Assembly: GCA_024195265.1 (NCBI GenBank)
Contig: JAJLRJ010000006.1
Span: 27,012,270 to 27,076,269, forward strand
Length of the DNA: 64,000 bases
Source: Dendrophyllia cribrosa
Lineage: Eukaryota > Cnidaria > Anthozoa > Scleractinia > Dendrophylliidae
Direction of reading: 5' to 3'
Shown: piece by piece, positions 1 to 8,647 of the stretch
Numbering within the stretch: position 1 is the first letter of the stretch
How the letters are laid out: each line of letters opens with the position of its first letter
The notes under the pieces: generated by a model
Databases searched by the model: none
What the model was told of the DNA's origin: nothing
What the model saw: only the letters and a program-made list of their open reading frames with translations
Program-made: the position numbers and the translations under genes

Positions 1-2
1 TT

Positions 3-374
3 TATTTCAATCTATATGATACGGAACTATTATCATATAAACCAAAATTTAAAGTTGGTGATAAGGTTAGAATTTCAAAGTATAAACGGAATGTGTTCGA
101 CAAGGGTTATACACCAAACTGGACTGAAGAAGTGTTTACAGTCGATAAGATACAATACACTAATCCTATAACTTACAAATTAAAAGATCTCAATGATGAA
201 TCAATAGAAGGATCTTTCTATCAACAGGAGTTATTGAAAGCTAAACAAGATGTTTTTCGTATAGATAAGGTTATCAAAAGAGACTATAAGAAAAAACAAG
301 CTTTGGTGAAGTGGAAAGGATATAGTGATGATTTTAACAGCTGGATACCGCTAAAAGATGTAAAAAATATATAA
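3..374 (+). CDS. Maverick/Polinton integrase, C-terminal part with chromodomain (partial)
   Basis: The frame is open from the window edge, so only the C-terminus is present. It contains a KVGDKVRISKYK segment typical of the DNA-binding region after a retroviral-type (RVE) integrase core. The C-terminal chromodomain has VKWKGY followed by FNSWI. Proteins of this type join the ends of Maverick/Polinton (adintovirus-like) DNA into the chromosome, and the chromodomain probably guides them to chromatin. The catalytic DDE core lies outside the window. The next gene starts within 20 bases on the same strand. A Gypsy-type retroelement also carries such a chromodomain, but the polymerase downstream favours a Polinton. 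Confidence 0.7.
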   Translation, partial: YFNLYDTELLSYKPKFKVGDKVRISKYKRNVFDKGYTPNWTEEVFTVDKIQYTNPITYKLKDLNDESIEGSFYQQELLKAKQDVFRIDKVIKRDYKKKQALVKWKGYSDDFNSWIPLKDVKNI

Positions 375-388
375 TGTTTATATATATC

Positions 389-775
389 ATGAGCGGCATT
401 GAGAAATATATCAAAAAAATAAATTTTCAAATTCAGGAATGTGAAGATGAAATAGACAATCTTCATGATAAAATATATGATAATGAGCGTAGAATGGATC
501 TGTTACAATATAAAAAGAAATTATTGAAACTTTATCATAAAAAAATACATGAAATTGATGAAGATATAACATTGAAAGAGTTATTGAATATTATCTGCAA
601 TGAGATAGAAAACAATAGATACGATGATGAATGTAATGTGTTGAAACAAACCAAAGTTGATAATATTAAATATCTCAAACAAGAAAATAGTATATCTAGC
701 ACAACAAAAACAAGCAGCAACGCGGATTTGGAAAGATGTAGAAATATTCATCTGATCCAGGGCACATGGGTTTAA
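389..775 (+). CDS. Small coiled-coil protein of the Polinton remnant
   Basis: An open frame of about 128 residues beginning MSGIEKY, preceded by TATATATC. An in-frame ATG 15 bases upstream (374) is possible but would read through that AT-rich box. The first 60 residues are rich in Lys, Glu, Leu and Ile in a heptad-like pattern, suggesting a coiled coil. No catalytic motif is visible. It lies directly behind the integrase and reads the same way, so it is probably a Polinton accessory gene. The last 20 residues look unlike the rest and could be a read-through after decay. I do not recognise the family. Confidence 0.4.
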   Translation: MSGIEKYIKKINFQIQECEDEIDNLHDKIYDNERRMDLLQYKKKLLKLYHKKIHEIDEDITLKELLNIICNEIENNRYDDECNVLKQTKVDNIKYLKQENSISSTTKTSSNADLERCRNIHLIQGTWV

Positions 776-1033
776 AAAATACAATCAGTAACATTAGAAC
801 ACTAATCAGGGATTTAAAGGGATATACAAAATTGTTTTAAAGAGATGTTACTATTTACAAGTATCCCAGAAATTTCTGAGATATTTATATCTTTGCATTC
901 GCTATTCATTGGTAGCCAAAAATATTAATGTTTCTGGCTATTACGCAATAATGCAAAATATATAATTCTTGACCAATATTATCCGCACTATTATGAAACT
1001 ATTTAAAATAATATCTATAGTATAGTATTATAT

Positions 1034-1294
1034 ATGGAAAATCAAAATGTTAAGAGAGGTCGCGGTAGACCAAGAGTTTATACCGATGAAGAAAGAAAGC
1101 AACATAAGACACAATACATGTTAAATAAAGTCTGGCTTTGTAAGATTTGTAAGAACAACAAAAATTATACACTTGCTGGGAAATCATGTCATGAGAAAAC
1201 AAAAAAGCATGTGAAGAATCTAAATATCTACATCATAATGCAACGAATCATCAACATAACACGAAAAAATATTCCAAATCACACACAAGATTAA
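1034..1294 (+). CDS. AT-hook and zinc-finger-like small protein
   Basis: About 86 residues. The N-terminus has an AT-hook, KRGRGRPR, followed by YTDEERK. A Cys/His cluster follows (C-x2-C near residues 36-39, then two His before TKKH), which resembles a single zinc finger. Such proteins bind AT-rich DNA, and small AT-hook/zinc-finger genes are seen beside PolB in Polinton-type elements. It is preceded by TATTATATATGG, an AT-rich start context like its neighbours. The last 20 residues are low quality and may follow a frameshift. Role in replication or regulation is inferred. Confidence 0.45.
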   Translation: MENQNVKRGRGRPRVYTDEERKQHKTQYMLNKVWLCKICKNNKNYTLAGKSCHEKTKKHVKNLNIYIIMQRIINITRKNIPNHTQD

Positions 1295-1412
1295 TTCTTT
1301 TCATAGTTATAGTTCAAAGGATCCATGATTGGATTATTTGAATTCTCGACTATATTCAAACGCACATTCGTAAAACCATTTAAAGAATTATCTATAGTTA
1401 TATATATAGATA

Positions 1413-4108
1413 ATGGAAAAATCAGACTTGAAAAAATTGAGTAAATCTCAACTAATCCAAATGTTATTGCAAATCCAGAATGCTAAACCAGCTCCTGAGA
1501 TGACAATAGTGGATAACAAAAAACAACGTAGGAGACCAATTCCTACACCAAGAAAAAGTGTTAAACAGATGGTGAATGAGTATGAAGACCATATTATTTT
1601 ACCACCAATGGAGTTTAGAGACGACTATAAACCAGTGCCAGCACCTAGAACTAAACAGCCAGTTGCAGAAAAACCAGTTCCAACTATAAGAACTAAAATA
1701 GAACAAACAGACAAAGCTCTAAAAGGTTATACTAAATCCTATGAAATCAATATAAAAAATAACAAAGACCCACTGGTGCAGTTGCAGAACACAAGAAAGG
1801 CTATTGAACATCATATTACAAATACACTAAAATCCATGAAAGGACTAAAATTTGTTGAAACACTCAAGGTAATATTTACAAAAATGTCAAATAGAGACAC
1901 AGTATATAAAAATTCCTGTTATATTCCATAATCTCAGAGGTTATGATAGTCATTTCATCATGCAAGAGATTGGTGAAATAGTCAAGAAGCACACATACAA
2001 AAATAAGAAAGGAGAAGACAAACAAATGAACATAAATGCTATACCAAACAATATGGAAAAGTATATGGCTTTCATGCTTGGTAATCATCTTACCTTCATT
2101 GATAGTTTCCAGTTTATGAGCTCTAGTTTAGATAAACTAGTAAGCAATCTACCAAAAGAATCATTAAAATATACCTCTCAACAATTCAAAGGTGAAAAGC
2201 TTAATTTAATGTCACAAAAAGGAGTCTATCCATATGACTTCATGGACAGTTTTGACAAATTCAATAAACAACTACCACCAAAAGCAGAATTTTACAGCAT
2301 ATTAAATGATGTATGCATATCAGATGAAGACTATAAGCATGCTCAAACTGTTTGGGAAACCTTCATGCTTAAAAATATGGGTGAGTATCATGATTTATAT
2401 CTTAAATCTGACATCCTTCTGTTAGCTGATGTGTTTGAAAACTTTAGAAAGACCTGTCTGCAATACTATAAATTAGACCCATGTCATTATTTCACATCTC
2501 CAGGATTGTCTTGGGATGCTATGCTAAAAAAGACTAATATTAAATTAGAACTAATGACTGATATTGACATGTTTCAATTCATTGAAAAAGGGATGAGAGG
2601 TGGTATTTCTTATATAGCCAATAGATATGGGAAAGCCAACAACAAATACATGAAATCATACAATGAGAAGGCGCCCTCAAAGTATATCATGTATCTTGAT
2701 GCTAACAATCTCTATGGTTGGGCTATGTCACAATACCTACCAACTGGCGGTTTCAAATGGATGACAGAAAATGAGATTAAGAAGTTAGACTTGACCAAAT
2801 ATAAAGAAGATAGCAACAACGGTTTAATACTAGAAGTTGACATGGAATATCCTGAAGAATTGCACAGCCTTCATAATGACTACCCATTAGGACCAGAGAA
2901 AGTTAAAGTAACTAGTAATATGTTATCTGGGTATTGCCAAAAGATAGCTACCAAATATAATATATCAACAGGCCTTGTACAAAAACTGATTCCAACTTTA
3001 AGAAACAAAGAAAAGTATGTTCTTCATTACAGAAACCTACAATTATACACTGATCTCGGTTTGAAAATAACAAAAGTTCATAGAGTACTAGAGTTTAATC
3101 AGTCAGCATGGTTGAAGCAATATATTGATTTCAACACTCAGAAAAGAACTAATGCCAAAAATGCCTTTGAGAAAGATTTCTTCAAACTTATGAACAACAG
3201 TGTATTTGGAAAAACAATGGAAAATATAAGAAAGAGAATAGATGTTAGATTAGTTACTGATGAGAAAAAACTATTAAAAATGGCTGCTAAACCTACTTAT
3301 GTAAGCAGTAAGATATTCAATGAAAATCTTGTAGCCGTTCATAAGATCAAAGAAACACTAACCCTAAACAGGCCGGCATACGTGGGTATGTGTATTCTTG
3401 ATCTTAGTAAGGTTTTGATGTATGACTTCCATTATAACTATATCAAAAAGAAATATGGAGACAAAGCTAGACTACTATTCACAGACACTGACAGTCTCAC
3501 ATACGAAATTGAAGCTAAGGATGTGTATCAAGATTTTTGGAATGATAAAGATAAATTTGATAATAGCGATTACCCAGAAGATTCTCCATATTTTGATAAG
3601 ACAAATAAAAAAGTAATTGGTAAATTCAAAGATGAAGCTGCAAGTATAGGTGGTTTTCATGTTACGTCATCGCCGCCATGCTGGTGGACATAAACAATAG
3701 TTCTCTCATTAGCTTCTTTTGTTCGTCCACCAGCATTTGTTCGTTTCACTATTGTTGTCTATGTCTCTAGAGATTGGTTGCAAACCACCTATACCAATAA
3801 CTGAATTCATCGGTCTACGATCTAAAATGTATAGTTACATGAAAGACAACCAAAAAGGAGGAAAGACTGCAAAGGGAATCAAAAAGAATATTATCAAAAA
3901 TAATATCAAGCATCAAGATTATAAAGAAACGTTATTAGGAAATAAACAGATGCATCACACTATGAAAACAATAAGAAGTCAAAACCATCAATTAGGAAGT
4001 TATGAAATCAATAAAGTATCACTCAGCTGTTTCGATGACAAAAGATATATACTGGAAGATGGTATAAATTCATATGCTTATGGACATTATAAAATGAAAA
4101 AGAATTAA
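1413..4108 (+). pseudogene. Protein-primed type B DNA polymerase of a Maverick/Polinton, internally deleted and interrupted
   Basis: The polymerase core is plain: motif A (DANNLYGWAM, about 2698-2727), motif B (NNSVFGKTME, about 3190) and motif C (FTDTDSL, about 3478-3498). The family is DNA_pol_B_2, which copies linear genomes from a protein primer. The proline-rich N-terminal part (1413-1931) is joined out of frame to a segment beginning around 1925 that normally lies several hundred residues further on. Much of the exonuclease and zinc-binding region is therefore missing. A palindromic insert at about 3648-3790 splits the thumb before GLRSKMYSY, and the C-terminal end continues to 4108. 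The gene cannot make a working enzyme. It indicates a dead Polinton copy. Confidence 0.85.
3648..3790. mobile_element. Palindromic MITE inside the Polinton polymerase
   Basis: About 140 bp whose ends are inverted copies of TATAGGTGGTTT. An inner inverted pair (ATGCTGGTGGAC and GTCCACCAGCAT) makes it foldable. The polymerase frame stops inside it and resumes after it, so it inserted into an already integrated gene. Exact ends and target-site duplication are not certain. Confidence 0.6.
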
Positions 4109-4321
4109 ATCAAAAAATAACTTTCCTTAATTCAATCCTGTGTAGACTTCCTGTGTTTCCGAGAATTGTGTCACGCAAAGGATTCTATTATGTGGGATCA
4201 CGCAATGAAATAAACGCACTTTGTTTTAATTAAAATTTAGTTTCATTTGATTTTTCCATTTAATATTTTTAATTAATTATTGCATTTAATATTTCCATTT
4301 TATTTTTGCCATTATATGGTA
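4109..4321. other. AT-rich spacer between Polinton remnant and EVE-A
   Basis: About 210 bp of AT-rich sequence without an open frame. It may hold the eroded end of the Polinton, but I see no clear terminal inverted repeat. Confidence 0.4.
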
Positions 4322-4394
4322 AGTAGTATAGAGTTGGCTTGGTATCAGATCAGTTTTGCAAAACTGATCTGGTACCGCCAACTCTTATACTACT
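4322..4394. repeat. 73 bp near-perfect hairpin at the broken end of EVE-A
   Basis: Arms of about 36 bp (left starting AGTAGTATAGAGTTGGC, right ending CCAACTCTTATACTACT) meet at TTTTGCAAAA. It stands exactly where a viral gene stops being recognisable (4392). It is either a tiny palindromic MITE or the scar of the rearrangement that cut EVE-A. Confidence 0.7.
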
Positions 4395-4687
4395 GCCTCC
4401 AGTGAAAGCGGCTGCATTGAGAATTGGCGATTGAGGCCATTGTTTTGTATTATATATATCATGTTTTTCATCGAGGCGGAAAGGATTTTCTGGTCCTCAA
4501 GGTATTTTTTCAGTGCCATGCTCCCAGTCATGACAGCTGTGAACTTCACGTAGTTCATCACATTCGAGCTGGGGTCAGATGTGAATGGCTCTTTGACGAC
4601 TTTTTTAGCGACCCATCCAATACCGGCGACAAGGCCAGTGATTGTGACGGCATCGAGAACTGATTTCACGAGCTTGTTGTCAGACAT
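4385..4687 (-). CDS. Small membrane protein of EVE-A (homologue of 63378)
   Basis: The ATG at 4687 follows TTTATATACACACC. The protein begins MSDNKLVKSVLDA and matches the 73-residue EVE-B protein at 63378 along its length to LEDQKIL. It has a glycine-rich hydrophobic stretch near residues 15-25 and another near 45-60, so it is probably a small membrane-associated virion protein. After LEDQKIL the frame runs on for about 28 extra residues into the start of the next gene because the original stop is lost. Function is unknown. The family is conserved in both viral copies, next to the terminal gene. Confidence 0.55.
   Translation of the reverse strand: MSDNKLVKSVLDAVTITGLVAGIGWVAKKVVKEPFTSDPSSNVMNYVKFTAVMTGSMALKKYLEDQKILSASMKNMIYIIQNNGLNRQFSMQPLSLEAVV
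4392..4440 (-). pseudogene. Truncated start of the terminal virion gene (homologue of 63617)
   Basis: From an ATG at 4440 the minus strand reads a start like the gene at 63617 in EVE-B (ATGGCCTCAATCGCC here; a match to NAAAFTGG follows after a small indel). It ends abruptly at the hairpin. It is preceded by TATATATAAT, the late-type box. This fixes the truncation point of EVE-A at about 4392. Confidence 0.6.
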
Positions 4688-4699
4688 GGTGTGTATATA

Positions 4700-4899
4700 A
4701 ATTTCAGTCGACACCTCATCGTCCTCTACGATTTCAACAATAGCCATGACAAATGTGTAAAGCAAAAGATAAGTACAGGTGTCGATTGGGTCAGCTGTGA
4801 TGTCGGCTTGTTTTGCGAGCCATTCAATACAGCCGCCAATGTCAGTGATTATTACGTCATCGAGAACTAAGTTCACGAGCTTGTTGTCACGGACGAGTT

Positions 4900-4900
<1 letters not shown>
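4700..4900 (-). pseudogene. Upstream tandem duplicate of the small membrane protein gene
   Basis: Just upstream of the gene at 4687, and in the same frame, lies a diverged second copy: RDNKLVNLVLDD here against SDNKLVKSVLDA in the intact gene. Acidic residues and a changed C-terminal half follow. The start codon is not preserved. EVE-B has only one copy, so the duplication happened in EVE-A or its parent virus. Confidence 0.5.

Positions 4901-4902
<2 letters not shown>

Positions 4903-4947
<45 letters not shown>
4903..4947. repeat. (TA)n microsatellite at the left edge of the Penelope insertion
   Basis: About 45 bp of pure TA. A matching but shorter TA run (6661-6682) lies at the other edge of the inserted Penelope-like element. 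The element probably landed in a TA-rich late promoter or in the microsatellite grown from it. Confidence 0.85.
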
Positions 4948-4949
<2 letters not shown>

Positions 4950-5031
4950 AAGTTGAAGATTCACCGGCGAATCCAATAAAGTGCTCTACAGTGTAGGAGC
5001 AGAATAATCCAAGAAGGAAAATCACTCAACT

Positions 5032-6426
5032 TTGATGACCATAAGTTTAATACAAACTTGTTTCGTAGGTGTTGCCACCCACTCCTCAGTTAAACTTACT
5101 CACCGCGCCTTGAACTTTGCATCTAGACATGTAACCATTACAGCCGATGAACGCGAAGTAATCATAAACGCTAAGCACTCTCTTCTGTTCAGCAAAGGGG
5201 ACCCATGGGAAAAGAGATCTTCGACCACGCTCTTCGATGTTACCATGGGAAGCTACGACGGGGCGGAAACATGTGAACTTGTCGGCTGTTTTCTACTGGC
5301 ACAATTAAAGAAGATTCAAGGAATTGACATAGGCCTATACAGGGATGACGGTCTTGCGGTAATGTCACAAACGCCCAGCAAGGTAGAGAAGGTAAAGAAG
5401 GAAATTTGCAAAATTTTCGCAGACAATGGATTACGTGTCACTATTGAAGCAAACAAGAAAGTAGTTAATTTTCTCGACGTGACGCTCGACCTGAACACTG
5501 GAAAGTTCAAACCATACTCCAAACCAGCAAACCACCCGCTTTATGTACACAGCAAATCAAATCATCCGCCTAACATCATTAGGAACATCCCACAATCAAT
5601 TAACAGGAGACTGTCTGAAATATCGTGCGACGAAGAAACATTCAATGAGGCGGCACCAGAATATCAGGAAGCATTGCGGAAGAGCGGTTATGATTATAAA
5701 CTCCGATTCAACCCACCAGCACCAAGAGCAGCAACACAACAGCGTACACGAAGAAGGAATGTGATATGGTTTAACCCGCCATATAGTAAGAATGTTCAAA
5801 CTAATGTAGGTAAAGAGTTCTTTAAGTTAATAGATAAATGCTTTCCGAGCGGCCATGTATTAAGGAAAATATTTAACAGGAACACACTTAAGCTAAGCTA
5901 TAGTTGTATGCCTAATGTTAAACAAATCATAGATGGACACAACAAGATCACTCTGAAAAAGGCAGAACAGCAAGGTAGTATAGATAATGTTGAAAGGAAG
6001 TGTAGTTGTAGAAAGAAAGAAGAGTGCCCATTGAACGGAGAATGTCTAACTAAAGAAATAGTTTATCAAGCTACCGTCAAGACGCAAGAAAGTGCAGAGA
6101 CCTATATAGGTTTAACAGCTAACGAATTTAAAACTAGATGGCGTAACCATAAGGCGTCATTTAACAATGAAAATAGAAAGAACGATACAGAATTAAGTAA
6201 ATATTTATGGCAGTTAAAGGACCGAAAACAGGAATATAACATCACCTGGAAAATTCTAGCAAAAGCCAAGGCATATTCGAATCAAACGAAACGATGCAAT
6301 CTGTGTATTGCAGAAAAACATTTGATAATAACTAAACCGCAAATGGCTTCGCTTAATAGGAGAAACGAGCTTATTTCAACGTGTAGACACAGACGTAAAT
6401 ATATTTTAAAACACACCCTAGAATAA
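5032..6426 (+). pseudogene. Penelope-like reverse transcriptase, C-terminal part with GIY-YIG endonuclease
   Basis: One open frame of 464 codons, but the first 23 codons lie in the inverted terminal segment and are not original coding sequence. The catalytic motif YRDDGLAV of the RT palm is at about residue 102. Earlier RT motifs are missing, so the gene is 5'-truncated. A Cys-rich segment (CSCRK...CPLNGEC) leads into the GIY-YIG domain: VYQATV, then TYIGLTANEFKTRWRNHKAS, then LSKYLW. The nuclease nicks the target and the RT copies the RNA from it. The frame is unbroken after the truncation, suggesting a fairly recent insertion. Confidence 0.8.
5037..5095 (-). ncRNA. Hammerhead ribozyme motif, left Penelope terminal segment
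   Basis: The minus strand reads CTGAGGA, a 7 bp stem II (GTGGGTG with CACCTAC around GCAA), then GAAAC, and later GTC at the expected cleavage position. These are the conserved catalytic boxes of a type I hammerhead. Stem I pairing is imperfect. It is the inverted copy of the motif at 6578. Confidence 0.6.
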
Positions 6427-6571
6427 GTTCTACCGAAGCAAGTAGTGCGCGCGCATGTATTCTTTAGGCGCGCGCATATTTTTAACGGTTTTTTAACGGT
6501 TAGGTAGAGTGTGCGTCTTGCGAAATCATACATATAAATAACGTAGTCAAACAAGGGATCAATCATTGTAA

Positions 6572-6640
6572 GTTTAACTGAGGAGTGGGTGGCAACACCT
6601 ACGAAACAAGTTTGTATTAAACTTATGGTCATCAAAGTTG
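6572..6640 (+). ncRNA. Hammerhead ribozyme motif, right Penelope terminal segment
   Basis: CTGAGGA at 6578-6584, stem II closed by GCAA, GAAAC at 6603-6607 and GTC at 6628-6630. Such ribozymes self-cleave transcripts in Penelope pLTRs. The extra hairpin AAGTTT/AAACTT in stem III and a weak stem I leave activity uncertain. Confidence 0.6.
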
Positions 6641-6660
6641 AGTGATTTTCCTTCTTGGAT

Positions 6661-6682
6661 TATATATATATATATATATATA
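6661..6682. repeat. (TA)n at the right edge of the Penelope insertion
   Basis: 22 bp of TA directly after the element end, matching the longer array at 4903-4947. Confidence 0.8.
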
Positions 6683-6687
6683 GATTT

Positions 6688-6831
6688 TTAAATTTCATCT
6701 GTGTTTTCGTTGATTGGTTGTGTTGCTAATTGCCAAACTGTTTTTAAAGCGGTTATGTTGAAATGAACCAAAACAAGAAGAACACCTCCGATTGCAGCCC
6801 CGTTTATGAAAAGTTAACTGAGGTTTGCCAT
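6688..6831 (-). CDS. Tiny membrane protein region of EVE-A (homologue of 62990)
   Basis: After a late-type box (AATTATATACAC) an ATG at 6831 opens five codons and a stop. The same frame is then open to 6688 and reads NGAAIGGVLLVLV, which matches AAIGGVVFLWFG of the EVE-B gene at 62990. In EVE-B a second ATG follows the short leader ORF, but here that ATG is not present. It is probably a decayed single-pass membrane protein gene. Function is unknown. Confidence 0.4.
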
Positions 6832-6855
6832 TGAGTGTATATAATTAAGATTTTT

Positions 6856-7297
6856 TTATTCCCTTTCGCGAATTCCGGATTTTCGTTTCGGTCTGACTGG
6901 AGGAGCAGTTACAGCCTCCTCCGTTGCTGGTGGGGTTGGAGCTTTGTTGCGCCCAAGAGTTTTCATAATGGCTTCACGCTGGTAATATACCCCCAAAGCG
7001 GAGACAATCAAACCACCAATACCCAGAATGTAGTTGCCTGTGTTGCTGTTTCTGCTTGAGGAGTCATTTATCGAGTTTTGGGATGGGTTTGGAGTGGGGT
7101 TTGGGGTGGGGTCATTTGCTTGTTTTTTTTGCCTCGCGAGCCAGACGGTTGCGCTCTGCTAGTCTTTTGCCAGTAGCAACACGACCAGCGTTTTTTTCTG
7201 TTTTTGGAACAGTTTTTGGAACATCAGAGGTAACGCGCGTGTTGGTTGTTGTTGTTGTTGTTTCTTCAGGTACCGTCCCCAGCCATGGCGTATCCAT
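6856..7297 (-). CDS. Basic N-terminal / membrane C-terminal protein, split by an A-run (EVE-A)
   Basis: The start at 7297 follows CGTATATATATGG. The first 62 residues are Thr-rich, then strongly basic (GKRLAERNRLAREAKK). The frame then meets a run of eight A and stops. In another frame, directly after the A-run, the minus strand encodes a Pro/Asn/Ser linker, a membrane segment (GIGGLIVSALGVYYQRE) and a basic tail ending at 6856. The homologue at 62479 in EVE-B is split at the same place and in the same direction. It is likely a virion membrane protein. Whether the two halves are joined by slippage or the run is simply mutated is open. Confidence 0.6.
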
Positions 7298-7334
7298 ATA
7301 TATATACGTTTTTAAAAAGAATTACCTATCTGGT

Positions 7335-7420
7335 TTCTATGTGATTCCTTCATGGTTCCTACCTGGTTCCTTCATGGTTTCTACCTGGTTCCTTCATGGT
7401 TCCTACCTGGTTCTTGTCAC
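7335..7420. repeat. 22 bp tandem repeat in the EVE-A intergenic space
   Basis: About four units of GGTTCCTTCATGGTTCCTAC just 3' of the 7422-7991 gene. EVE-B has a related AACCTGGC-rich repeat (62400-62452) in the same place. Confidence 0.7.
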
Positions 7421-7421
7421 A

Positions 7422-7991
7422 TTATTTGTCAACTTCAATTCCTTCTAGTGGGTAACCTTTATTGTCTCTGCTTTGGGGCGCAGGAGAAGGAGTAGGAGTA
7501 GGCGGTAGCTCTACACAATCTGCTTTTAGGGGCTCCTTTTTGAAGTCGATGTGTTTTGTAGTGATCAGAGCAGCATTGGCCAACGCTAACAATCGTCCGC
7601 ATCGCAGTGCAAGGCTTCCAGCAAGAGAAGACAATACATGATTAAACATGTAGTCATTTTTTAGTTTTTTCTGCAATTTGTCGATGTTGTCAATCGTAAC
7701 AACATTGCCAATGCCTTTGCTGGCAAGCATTAGAATGCTGTCAATCAGGGATTCGGTCGTCCTGTTAACCACATAGGCTTGATACCCTTTGTAGTATCTT
7801 ACAACCTCCTTGTCCGTGAGGCGTTTCACCCCTCCGTGTGTGAGTTCGACGCTGATAGCTTCTTTTGATTTGCCGGTCGAGACAAGAATGTCATCTACAG
7901 GAAGCGCTGATGGCACGGAGCTATCAGGGGCTGCTTCCAGCATCTGCATGACTTCATTCATTGCGGCCTCCTCTCCTGGGTTTGCTGCCAT
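7422..7991 (-). CDS. Conserved viral protein of 189 residues, unknown function (EVE-A)
   Basis: Intact from ATG at 7991 (box AATATATACACG just upstream). It starts with an acidic, Met-rich segment (MNEVMQMLEAAP), has a charged middle with VKRLTDKEV, a hydrophobic helix region (SSLAGSLALRCGRLLALANAAL) and a Pro-rich tail. It aligns over its whole length with the 208-residue EVE-B protein at 61783. It sits between the packaging ATPase and the basic membrane protein in both copies. It is the only larger gene of EVE-A without a break, which may be chance. I do not recognise the family, and a virion or assembly role is inferred from position alone. Confidence 0.65.
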   Translation of the reverse strand: MAANPGEEAAMNEVMQMLEAAPDSSVPSALPVDDILVSTGKSKEAISVELTHGGVKRLTDKEVVRYYKGYQAYVVNRTTESLIDSILMLASKGIGNVVTIDNIDKLQKKLKNDYMFNHVLSSLAGSLALRCGRLLALANAALITTKHIDFKKEPLKADCVELPPTPTPSPAPQSRDNKGYPLEGIEVDK

Positions 7992-8017
7992 CGTGTATAT
8001 ATTGTGTTTTTATTTTT

Positions 8018-8608
8018 TATATTTTCACTTCTATCCCATATGGGTGCCGCAGAGAGAAAAACTAGGTGGGAAAACTTGCGCTCCTTAACCTGTGCAATAA
8101 GCTCTTTGTACTCCTCGTGTGAGAGCTCGCCGGCGTAGTCTTCAAAGATGGCCTTCGTTGATGGGGTGTAAAAAAGCACGATTGCTGCCACGTTTTCCTT
8201 AAAGGGTTTCGCAATGCTGGTTATCTGTTGGGTTAGCACCCACACGCTTATGCCACTGTGTCGCGCGCTTAAGCCCAGGTGCACCAGCTGGCTCGTGCGG
8301 CCTTTCGCGTCTTTCGAAGCGGCGCAATCATCGAGAATGATGAGCGTGTTCGTCCCGTTGAAATGGAAACTTGCTAGTTTTAACCATCATTCAATCTCAT
8401 GCTGCTGGCAGTCTATCACGAAAATGCGGGGCTCGTAATCCACGAAACCATTGTATGTCTTGTTGTGGACAAAGGTTGGGCATATCAGTACGATATAGTC
8501 AAATTTACCCCTGAAGGGGCCTCGGAGTTGATTCAGAAGATACTGTGTTTTGCCAGAGTTTGTTGGCCCAATAATTAGGGCATTGAAGGGCAGCTTTCGT
8601 GGGTCCAT
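8018..8608 (-). pseudogene. Packaging ATPase (FtsK/HerA, A32-like), EVE-A, broken
   Basis: From ATG at 8608 the protein begins MDPRKLPFNALI. A Walker A motif GPTNSGKT lies near residue 13, a Walker B TLIILDD further on, and a sensor-like SVWVLTQQITS after that. Such ATPases drive viral DNA into preformed capsids. An in-frame TGA at about 8387 splits the gene between the two Walker motifs. A one-base T insertion near 8060 shifts the last dozen codons. It lies directly behind the major capsid gene with its own CATACATATAG box. No activity is expected. Confidence 0.8.
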
Positions 8609-8647
8609 TCTCTATATGTATGCTTTTACATTCTATGGTGTGTGTTT

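Larger units (their letters stand above)
4948..6660 (+). mobile_element. 5'-truncated Penelope-like element with inverted terminal segments
   Basis: About 1.7 kb inserted in EVE-A between the 4687 gene and the small gene at 6831. It carries the C-terminal half of a Penelope reverse transcriptase with a GIY-YIG endonuclease. The two ends hold inverted copies of a segment of roughly 95 bp (about 5006-5100 and 6562-6660). Each copy contains a hammerhead ribozyme core. Penelope-like elements are known to carry hammerhead-bearing terminal repeats (pLTRs), often in odd orientations, so this is a typical rearranged and truncated copy. Confidence 0.8.

Noticed and set aside
4385..4951. 188-residue minus-strand protein starting in the TA repeat
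   Set aside because: The first 16 residues are only translated TA; the homologous gene starts at 4687, and the upstream part is a separate decayed duplicate.
7056..7448. Plus-strand open frame of 130 codons
   Set aside because: Antisense to the basic/membrane protein gene and its repeat; composition reflects the repeats only.
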